DNA from: Candidatus Woesearchaeota archaeon
GTDB lineage: Archaea; Nanobdellota; Nanobdellia; Woesearchaeales; GW2011-AR9
DNA length: 10,414 nt
Assembly: GCA_013204355.1 (NCBI GenBank)
Contig: JABMOA010000070.1
Span: 1 to 10,414 of the forward strand
Direction: 5' to 3'
Part shown: in pieces, positions 4,927 through 10,414 of the stretch
Position numbering within the stretch: position 1 is the first letter of the stretch
How the letters are laid out: every line of letters starts with the position of its first letter
Position numbers and translations under genes: made by a program
The notes under the pieces: model-generated
Seen by the model: the letters and a program-made list of their open reading frames with translations, nothing else
Databases searched by the model: none
What the model was told of the DNA's origin: nothing

Positions 4927-6129
4927 ATGACTGATAATATTGATAATACAACCGGTGCTGGCGACGGTAATGCTAGTGATCAAACACAGAAATATTCATC
5001 TGGGGAAAGCAATCTTCTTGATAAACTTGATGCACTTCAAGCTAAATATGCAGCTAATGTGGACCAAGCAGGTCTTCAATTTCCTGATACGAAAGGACAA
5101 GTTGTAAAAGAATTTGTAGATGAAGTACGTGCTCTTTATCAAAAACAAGAAGGTTTACTTGGTGTTCTTGAAGGTAATGGTTTAAGCGAAATTGATACTC
5201 ATTTTATTGGAACATTAGATCAATTAGCATCAAGGAATCCAGAATTTGCAGTTGCTGCATACGGTTCACTTAATCAAGCTTACGGAGTAGGAAGTTTAGC
5301 TGTTGTTGATGCTTGGGTTGAAGGAGCTTTAAAACTTGAAGGATACGACATTAAGAAATCAAAATTAGAAGAACTTCAAAATCAATATGATGTTGATCTC
5401 AAAACAATTGATGATCTTAAAGAAGCACGATTAGAAAATCTTGCGGGACTATCCAAAGAAGATACAGAATTACTTACTTCTTTAGAAGCAAGTCTTGAAG
5501 AAACAAGTCCATTAATTGCGCAGAAAACAAATGACTTATCTGATATTCAAGAAAAAGTTGTTGATTATTTACGTTTAGGTCCAGATGGACAAAAAGCATA
5601 TGTTGATTTACGTCTTGATCATGTGCAATCTCAACGTAGAAAAATTGCGTATGGAACTCTTGCAAAAATTGTTGCAGGTGTTGCAATCGTTGCAGGTCTT
5701 GGTTTAGGAATTGCAACTTATAAATTAGATCAGAAAGCAGATGATGCTCACGCTGTTGCAGTTGAAAATAAAGGATTGTATGAAGATTCTCAAAAAGTAC
5801 TTGATGGCACACGAAGAGATTTAGATAATTCTGAAGCAGAAGTGGATGGATTAACTGGTCAATTAGAAACTACAAATGCAGCTAAAGAAACCTTAGAAGG
5901 TAAATTAGAAGTTTGTAATGATGATGCAAAACGTATGACAACTTTACCTGATGGAAGTGAAATATCTGTTGAAGGTCTTGTAGAAGATCATACTAAGTGT
6001 AATGATAATTATAACGCTTTGGATAAAAAACATGATGCATTAAAAGAACGATGTGCAAAACAAAAAACAAGAAGATCTCCTCGTGTGAGAAAACAACAAC
6101 GACCACAATCAGGATGGTTACCATTTTAA
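4927..6129 (+). CDS. Unrecognised 400-aa protein with one membrane span and two coiled-coil regions
   Basis: I do not recognise a family. Residues 1-28 are polar and probably disordered. Residues 30-135 look helical and globular, with acidic surfaces. Residues 142-215 are rich in E, K, L and Q with heptad-like spacing and probably form a coiled coil. A single membrane helix lies at about 243-264 (KIVAGVAIVAGLGLGIATYK), preceded by the basic QRRK. A second coiled coil follows (about 280-378, with C330, C358 and C376). The protein ends in a strongly basic, arginine-rich tail with the final residues QSGWLPF. There is no signal peptide, so by the positive-inside rule the N-terminal half, next to QRRK, should be cytosolic and the C-terminal coiled coil outside. 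The basic tail argues for caution. It is the first gene of the envelope operon, 18 nt before the lipobox gene, and could link cytoplasm and surface proteins; that is inference. Confidence 0.8.
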   Translation: MTDNIDNTTGAGDGNASDQTQKYSSGESNLLDKLDALQAKYAANVDQAGLQFPDTKGQVVKEFVDEVRALYQKQEGLLGVLEGNGLSEIDTHFIGTLDQLASRNPEFAVAAYGSLNQAYGVGSLAVVDAWVEGALKLEGYDIKKSKLEELQNQYDVDLKTIDDLKEARLENLAGLSKEDTELLTSLEASLEETSPLIAQKTNDLSDIQEKVVDYLRLGPDGQKAYVDLRLDHVQSQRRKIAYGTLAKIVAGVAIVAGLGLGIATYKLDQKADDAHAVAVENKGLYEDSQKVLDGTRRDLDNSEAEVDGLTGQLETTNAAKETLEGKLEVCNDDAKRMTTLPDGSEISVEGLVEDHTKCNDNYNALDKKHDALKERCAKQKTRRSPRVRKQQRPQSGWLPF

Positions 6130-6147
6130 ATTAATGAGGGAAAAAAT

Positions 6148-6801
6148 ATGACAACAAAATCATTAGAATCAAAATTAAGTAATGTAAAAGTAGCAATTGC
6201 TACAGGTGCAATGTACCTTTCAACAGCTTTAGCTGGATGTATGTCTCCTGTTTTACCTCAAGCAAGAACAGAAGTCAAAATGGAATACAATGGTCCTACT
6301 GTTGAAGAATTCAAAGCAAATATAGATGGTAAAATGCCTTATGTTGTAATTGGTGGAAAAGAAGTTCCACAAGCTGAAAGTTATTTTGCAGATTCAGGTA
6401 GGCAAATTTATCTTTTAGGAAACGTCATTAATCATAATGACAAATGTGTTTCAGAACATCCAAAATTAAAAGGGATTTGGAATGTTTATAGAATAGATGC
6501 AGTTAGTGCTATGCAAGGTAGTAGTTCTGTTGTTCTTAATCTTGATGATGCTTTACAAATTGGTATGGATGGTAAAGGAAAAAGATGGGTACGTTCAGGA
6601 AAAAAAATAGTTAGAGCATCTGAGACATACCTTCAAGATGGTATATTAAACAGAAGTGAAGCTATTCCAAATTTTTGTAATACTGGAAATCGTGATACAT
6701 TATATTCTTTCCCGGGAATTGCTGGAAAAAAAATATTTACTTACGATGAATTTCAAAAACAATTAGATTCTCTACATGGTAAGAATCAAGGAGGACAATA
6801 A
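6148..6801 (+). CDS. Putative lipoprotein of unknown function (lipobox LAGC)
   Basis: This 217-residue protein begins with a basic segment and a hydrophobic stretch ending STALAGC, so Cys31 sits in a lipobox (LAGC) of the kind that is lipid-modified after export. Some archaea have such lipoproteins, and this is the main clue to location: tethered to the outer face of the cytoplasmic membrane. The mature part (32-217) is polar with no second membrane segment. Two cysteines, C100 (NDKCVSE) and C177 (NFCNTG), could form a disulfide. The stretch VVLNLDDALQIGMDGKGKRWVRSGKK looks like beta strands with turns. I recognise no family. A GAGGG Shine-Dalgarno (6136-6140) precedes the ATG by 7 nt. It is the second gene of the operon, one base before the next start. 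Confidence 0.78.
   Translation: MTTKSLESKLSNVKVAIATGAMYLSTALAGCMSPVLPQARTEVKMEYNGPTVEEFKANIDGKMPYVVIGGKEVPQAESYFADSGRQIYLLGNVINHNDKCVSEHPKLKGIWNVYRIDAVSAMQGSSSVVLNLDDALQIGMDGKGKRWVRSGKKIVRASETYLQDGILNRSEAIPNFCNTGNRDTLYSFPGIAGKKIFTYDEFQKQLDSLHGKNQGGQ
6788..6795 (+). promoter_or_regulatory. Shine-Dalgarno that fixes the start of the barrel-like protein at 6803
   Basis: AAGGAGGA lies 7 nt before the ATG at 6803. The upstream in-frame ATG at 6776 precedes this site, has no Shine-Dalgarno of its own and would put a charged segment before the signal peptide. Position 6803 is therefore preferred. Confidence 0.75.
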
Positions 6802-6802
6802 A

Positions 6803-7744
6803 ATGATTATTGATTATATTAAAAATAAAGTTGTGGCACCAGTTGTATTAGCAGCAGGATTAGCAATCGCAGCATATGCACCAAGTGTGTTAGCTGTTGA
6901 AAAACCACACACCACTGTTCAAGTTAAAGATGTAAAAGATGGACAAACCACCTATGGTCTTACAACAGTAAGAAATGTAACTGTTCCATCTAACACCAGT
7001 TTAGACGACGTTGTTGGATTACCACAATTAGTAACACCAGTAGGAATGCCTGATGGCGCAACTCCTGTTACTATGCCACGTGGCGCAACACCTACAACAC
7101 TTACAAGAACTGAAACTACATATGTTCCTACCTTAGCTGGTTTGCCAGAATTTGATGTTGGTGGGTCATATGGAGATTTAGGAAAATCAATAAGAGATAT
7201 TTCTAATATGACAGGGTTTGATTTAGGATTACGATATCATCCTACAGGAAGAGATTTTTCTTTAGGAGTACATGTAGGCCGTTATGATGGAGATGCTCTA
7301 GTTAACAAGGGAACTATTGTAAAAGATGCACAAAAAGGACCATTAGCTGGAAGTTTAAAATTAGCCGAAAATAGAACAGCAGATGCAGAATTGTCTGCAA
7401 CCGCTTTAGGATTAACATTACAACATAATACCTTACTTTACAAAGGAAGTCGTCTTGGTCTTGGTTTAGGATTAACTGCAGGCGCATTAAACAAAAGGAC
7501 TACCTGGCATGAAGATATTACAACCGAGAAATCAATTGATGGCATTGTTATGGAAGGTGCTGGAAATTGGGAACAACAAGGTGGTGTTGATTCATCTACG
7601 AGTCCTTATGCAAGATTATCAGTTCCAATAATGATTAAAGCTGGAAATAATGGTGGTGGCGTATGCGTTACTCCAAGTGTAATGTATTCTTTAGATGGTG
7701 ATCGTATCTTCGGATTAGGAATTGGTTATTGTAGGGAAAATTAA
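6803..7744 (+). CDS. Secreted 313-aa protein resembling a small outer-membrane-type beta-barrel; family unknown
   Basis: A signal peptide spans about 1-31 (hydrophobic core VVAPVVLAAGLAIAAYA, likely cleavage after SVLA). Residues 33-115 form a Thr/Pro-rich linker with a short repeat, MPDGATPVT and MPRGATPTT (82-99). From about 135 onward the protein alternates small/hydrophobic and polar residues, as membrane beta-hairpins do: GFDLGLRYHP, DFSLGVHVGRYDG, ATALGLTLQHNTLLYKG, RLGLGLGLTAGAL, SPYARLSVPIMIKAG, VCVTPSVMYSLDGD and the final IFGLGIGYC. This pattern resembles 8-stranded OmpA/OmpX-like barrels, but archaea normally lack an outer membrane. It also ends in REN, not a terminal aromatic residue. 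A soluble beta-sandwich remains possible. Cysteines at 288 and 310 may pair. The start at 6803 is chosen for its strong Shine-Dalgarno and because it begins the signal peptide directly. It is the third gene of the operon. Confidence 0.8.
   Translation: MIIDYIKNKVVAPVVLAAGLAIAAYAPSVLAVEKPHTTVQVKDVKDGQTTYGLTTVRNVTVPSNTSLDDVVGLPQLVTPVGMPDGATPVTMPRGATPTTLTRTETTYVPTLAGLPEFDVGGSYGDLGKSIRDISNMTGFDLGLRYHPTGRDFSLGVHVGRYDGDALVNKGTIVKDAQKGPLAGSLKLAENRTADAELSATALGLTLQHNTLLYKGSRLGLGLGLTAGALNKRTTWHEDITTEKSIDGIVMEGAGNWEQQGGVDSSTSPYARLSVPIMIKAGNNGGGVCVTPSVMYSLDGDRIFGLGIGYCREN
7042..7103 (+). repeat. Short in-frame tandem repeat encoding MPxGATPxT
   Basis: Two neighbouring 9-residue units, MPDGATPVT and MPRGATPTT, lie in the linker of the barrel-like protein. 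They diverge at DNA level, so this is an old repeat, not a recent slippage product. It probably forms an extended Pro/Thr stalk. Confidence 0.5.
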
Positions 7745-7759
7745 GAGGATTAAATTAAA

Positions 7760-9814
7760 ATGAAAATACTAAAACATTTATTCGTATTTGTATTCGCTTT
7801 AATGCTAATCTCAAGTGCAGCAGTTGCACAGGTTGATTGGACAAAGAATGCAAATGGAAAACAACTTTTTGCATGGGACGATGGTTCAATGAGTAAAACC
7901 ATTGTAGACGGTCAATCAGCAAAATTTGCAACAGGATATTTTACATCTCCTGAAAATATTGTAAAACTTACAGCACAAATTAATGATAAAATTACAGGAA
8001 AAATTGTGGGAATTGTTATTGAAGATTCCATCGTAACTAAAGATTTAGCTTACGAAGAAATTACTGTTGTTCCTCAAAATTACAATAACAAAGCAGGGAA
8101 TTATGTACTTACATTAAAACTTGCAGATAGTAATTCTGTGAAAACAGATTTTTTATACTTGACTGTTTTACCAAAAAATGTTGTTAAAAATAATAATCCA
8201 GAACTCAGCATGCCTGATTTAGAAGTAGTACAATTACAACCAATTAAAGTTTACAAAAAAACATCAAATGAAAATGTGTACTTTAACTTTGTAATTGTAC
8301 CTACAGATGCTGATGGTGACGTTGTAACTGTGACAAGTGATAATTTGCCGCAAGGATCTACTTTAGATAAATGGGGAACAGTATATACGTTTTCATGGAA
8401 ACCTACATTTGACCAACAAGGTAACTACAACGTAGTCTTTGAAGGAAATGATGGTAATGGTGGCGTTGGAAAAGCAACAGTTCAACTTACTATTGTTGAT
8501 CAAAACCAACCTCCTACATTAGAAGTTGGTGTTAAAAATCATGTTGTTAAAGAAGGAGAATCAAAAACTTTTACAGTTTCCGGTGGAGCAAGTTATGTTG
8601 CGAAAGATGTAACAAACTTAAAATCATGTAAATGGTTTGAATTTGGTTGTAAATTTAGTAATTCATTCAAAAATACAGCTTTACCTAAAGAAGTATCCTT
8701 TGATAAAACAACTGGTAAATTTACAATTACGCCAGGATTTGACTTTGTGCAACATCCTGCAACATCTAAAGATGTGAAAATTAGTTTTCAATCCTATGAT
8801 GGAAAAACCTACTCTGCATCACAAACAGTTATAATTACTGTTACGGATGTAAATAGAAATCCAGCAATAACATCACAGCCAGGAAATTCTGCAACTGTTG
8901 GTGTTGAATATACTTATACAGTACAAGCAAGCGATGCTGATAATGATGCATTAACCGTGAGTTTAACTCAAAAACCTGCAGGCATGACATTAAATAATGG
9001 TGTCGTAAGTTGGAAACCAATCGAAGCAGATTCAGGAAAAACTTTTGATGTGTCAGTACAAGTAGCAGATTCCTTTGGAGGATTAGTAACACAATCTTTC
9101 AAAATTGGTGTTAATGTTGTTATGTTAGACTCTGATAAGGATGGGATTCCAGATGATGTAGATAATTGTCCTTTTACATTTAACCCTGATCAGAAAGATA
9201 CAGACGGAGATGGAAAAGGAGATGCGTGTGATCCTGTAGGACCACAAGGAGAAGGTATTACTATAATCTCTGTTCCAGTAACAACCGCAACCGATGGTGA
9301 GACCTATGAATATAAAATCTCAGCAGAAAGTAACTTACCATTAACATTCACTGTTGCAAAAGGACCTACTGGTATGACTGTTGATAAAAATGGTTTAGTT
9401 GAATGGGTTGCTAAAGAAGGTAACCACAACGTAATCTTATCAGTCTCTAATGGTAAAATAACTGTTACACAAACATTTACAATCACTGTTCGTGCAGCGT
9501 ACTCAAATACAAAAATTGCATCTGTACACGTGTTACCAGAAGTGGCTACACAAGGAGATTATATTGCTGTAGGAGTACATGTAAAGAATGATGGAAACGA
9601 AAATTGGGATGATACAAACATCCGTGCATTCGTTTATGGCACAAATATGTATGGGACTTCAGGAGAATTTGATCTTAAAAAAGGTGATTCTGCAACAAAG
9701 ACCATTTACTTAAATGTACCATATGATGTTGAATCAGGAGAATATACTCTTGAATTGACTGTAAGCAACGACCACCATAATAGTGTGGTATACAGAACCG
9801 TAACAATCCAATAA
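7760..9814 (+). CDS. Large secreted surface protein with Ig/cadherin-like domains, a thrombospondin type 3 calcium repeat and a CARDB-like C-terminus
   Basis: This 684-residue protein has a clear signal peptide (1-24, cleavage near VAQ). Domains, in approximate positions: an unassigned beta-rich domain (25-138); an Ig/cadherin-like domain (150-247, with TDADGDVVTVTSDNLPQG); a second beta domain with C290 and C297 (250-363); a putative-Ig (He_PIG-type) domain (366-454, SDADNDALTVSL, PAGMTLNNGVVSWKP). Then comes a thrombospondin type 3 calcium-binding repeat (456-491, DSDKDGIPDDVDNC and DTDGDGKGDAC, with C470/C490). Another He_PIG-like domain (500-578) and a CARDB-like domain (583-684) follow. 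It has no membrane anchor or sorting signal and ends with its last beta strand, so it is probably held by partners or released. Binding or adhesion in the cell surface layer is an inference. A GAGG Shine-Dalgarno (7745-7748) lies 11 nt upstream; the previous gene ends 15 nt before. It is the last gene of the operon. Confidence 0.9.
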   Translation: MKILKHLFVFVFALMLISSAAVAQVDWTKNANGKQLFAWDDGSMSKTIVDGQSAKFATGYFTSPENIVKLTAQINDKITGKIVGIVIEDSIVTKDLAYEEITVVPQNYNNKAGNYVLTLKLADSNSVKTDFLYLTVLPKNVVKNNNPELSMPDLEVVQLQPIKVYKKTSNENVYFNFVIVPTDADGDVVTVTSDNLPQGSTLDKWGTVYTFSWKPTFDQQGNYNVVFEGNDGNGGVGKATVQLTIVDQNQPPTLEVGVKNHVVKEGESKTFTVSGGASYVAKDVTNLKSCKWFEFGCKFSNSFKNTALPKEVSFDKTTGKFTITPGFDFVQHPATSKDVKISFQSYDGKTYSASQTVIITVTDVNRNPAITSQPGNSATVGVEYTYTVQASDADNDALTVSLTQKPAGMTLNNGVVSWKPIEADSGKTFDVSVQVADSFGGLVTQSFKIGVNVVMLDSDKDGIPDDVDNCPFTFNPDQKDTDGDGKGDACDPVGPQGEGITIISVPVTTATDGETYEYKISAESNLPLTFTVAKGPTGMTVDKNGLVEWVAKEGNHNVILSVSNGKITVTQTFTITVRAAYSNTKIASVHVLPEVATQGDYIAVGVHVKNDGNENWDDTNIRAFVYGTNMYGTSGEFDLKKGDSATKTIYLNVPYDVESGEYTLELTVSNDHHNSVVYRTVTIQ

Positions 9815-9944
9815 TTATACTAAAGTAGTTAAGTGGTGTAGTTACTGAAACATACTCAAAATAACGAAAGGTTTAAAAAACACCATTCGTTTTAACGAGA
9901 AAACATATTCCAAAATTGAAAATTAGATTTGGAGGAAGAATAAA
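9815..9944 (+). promoter_or_regulatory. Promoter region of the last surface-protein gene, with an inverted repeat around the TATA box
   Basis: A CGAAAG BRE-like element (9865-9870) is followed by GTTTAAAAAA (9871-9880), predicting a start near 9902 and a leader of about 43 nt. AACGA (9863-9867) on the left of the TATA box is matched by TCGTT (9887-9891) and again by AACGA (9894-9898) on the right, which could be a repressor site. A GTAGTTA heptamer occurs twice upstream (9825-9831 and 9838-9844). A GGAGG Shine-Dalgarno (9931-9935) precedes the ATG. I see no gene or hairpin terminator here. Confidence 0.5.
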
Positions 9945-10414
9945 ATGAAAAAACTAGTAAGTGTATTGGCATTATTCGTCATCAGTTTACTTATGGTTTC
10001 CAGTGTAGTAGCTTTGGAGAATTCAAACTTTGCATGGGAAGTAAAAGTAGATGGCAATGATGTAAGCTTTGGAAACAAAGCAATTGATGTATTTGGTGTA
10101 GATGCTAATGGAAATCCAATTAAGATTGGTGAAGACGTTGTTAATAACGTTGGACAAAACGATTTCAACGTACCTTCCGTATCTGTTGAAGAAGGAGAAA
10201 AGATGACAGTTGATGTTACCCTTTTCACCAAAAACGCAGTTCAGAATGTTGAAATTGAAGCAAAGATTATGGGTTATGAATACTCAGATTATGAAAAATT
10301 AAGCGATTCAACACATTTGTTTGATATGGCTGCAAACACACAAAAAACTGTTAAGTTAAACATTGACTTGCCTAAGAAATTAGAAAAACAAGTTTACTGG
10401 TTACATCTTAACAT
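9945..10414 (+). CDS. Secreted S-layer-like/CARDB-like surface protein, N-terminal 156 residues; gene continues past the right edge
   Basis: From the ATG at 9945 a frame stays open to the window end. Residues 1-23 form a signal peptide (MKKLVSVLALFVISLLMVSS, cleavage near VVA). Residues 28-70 are beta-rich. Residues 78-156 form a CARDB-like Ig fold with NVEIEAKIMGYEYSDYEKLS, SDSTHLFDM, KTVKLNIDLP and QVYWLHLN. This domain resembles surface proteins commonly annotated as putative S-layer proteins in DPANN archaea, as I recall them, and the C-terminal domain of the upstream 684-residue protein. The start follows a GGAGG Shine-Dalgarno by 9 nt. It has its own promoter, so it may be expressed separately from the operon, possibly at higher level. 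The C-terminal part, including any anchor, is outside the window. Confidence 0.85.
   Translation, partial: MKKLVSVLALFVISLLMVSSVVALENSNFAWEVKVDGNDVSFGNKAIDVFGVDANGNPIKIGEDVVNNVGQNDFNVPSVSVEEGEKMTVDVTLFTKNAVQNVEIEAKIMGYEYSDYEKLSDSTHLFDMAANTQKTVKLNIDLPKKLEKQVYWLHLN

Noticed and set aside
5474..5812. 112-residue minus-strand open frame inside the coiled-coil gene
   Set aside because: The Leu/Gln/His-rich product is the antisense of a Lys/Glu/Leu-rich coiled coil, a usual artefact.
6776..6802. Upstream ATG at 6776 for the barrel-like protein
   Set aside because: It overlaps the lipobox gene, lacks a Shine-Dalgarno and adds charged residues before the signal peptide; the ATG at 6803 has AAGGAGGA at proper spacing.
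8841..9486. Two minus-strand open frames inside the 684-residue surface protein gene
   Set aside because: They are antisense shadows of conserved Ig-like and calcium-repeat domains and have no promoter or Shine-Dalgarno.
9923..10231. 102-residue minus-strand open frame over the last surface gene
   Set aside because: The plus-strand frame has a signal peptide, a Shine-Dalgarno and a recognisable domain; the antisense product has none.
1..10414. CRISPR arrays, insertion sequences, integrase or attachment sites
   Set aside because: No regularly spaced direct repeats, transposase-like protein or terminal inverted repeats were seen, and the tRNA 3' end is not duplicated in the visible sequence.

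Overview
The window is from an AT-rich archaeal genome. The evidence is a translation elongation factor 1-beta gene (aEF1B) of archaeal type, a HVO_2753-type zinc-ribbon gene next to it, an RtcA of archaeal/eukaryotic style, a tRNA with bulge-helix-bulge introns, TATA-box promoters 26-28 nt before leaderless starts, and secreted Ig-like/S-layer-like proteins. The style resembles DPANN archaea such as Woesearchaeota or Pacearchaeota, but that placement is inferred from general resemblance only.

Layout. (1) 1-947, minus strand: a tight operon of zinc ribbon, Yip1-family membrane protein and aEF1B (cut by the window edge). (2) 1078-2106, plus strand: a response regulator with REC and GGDEF domains, which is uncommon in archaea. 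All GGDEF signature motifs and the inhibitory RxxD site are present. (3) 2103-3200, minus strand: RNA 3'-terminal phosphate cyclase. (4) 3346-3487, plus strand: a tRNA-Trp(CCA) gene absent from protein-based gene lists. It appears to carry two introns, one at the usual 37/38 position (47 nt) and a 21-nt one inside the T-loop at 59/60. (5) 3537-4796, plus strand: an amino acid permease resembling the aromatic amino acid family. (6) 4927-9814, plus strand: four closely spaced genes, all predicted to be membrane-anchored or exported: a coiled-coil protein with one membrane span, a lipobox protein, a secreted protein that looks like a small beta-barrel, and a 684-residue Ig-like/thrombospondin-type-3 surface protein. 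(7) 9945-end: a separately promoted, truncated surface protein whose visible domain resembles the C-terminal domain of the 684-residue protein.

The least described parts are the four-gene envelope operon, with three proteins I cannot assign to a family, the doubly interrupted tRNA-Trp, and the apparently complete diguanylate cyclase. Single genes and first genes on the left half appear leaderless, whereas the envelope operon and the last gene have leaders with strong Shine-Dalgarno sequences.
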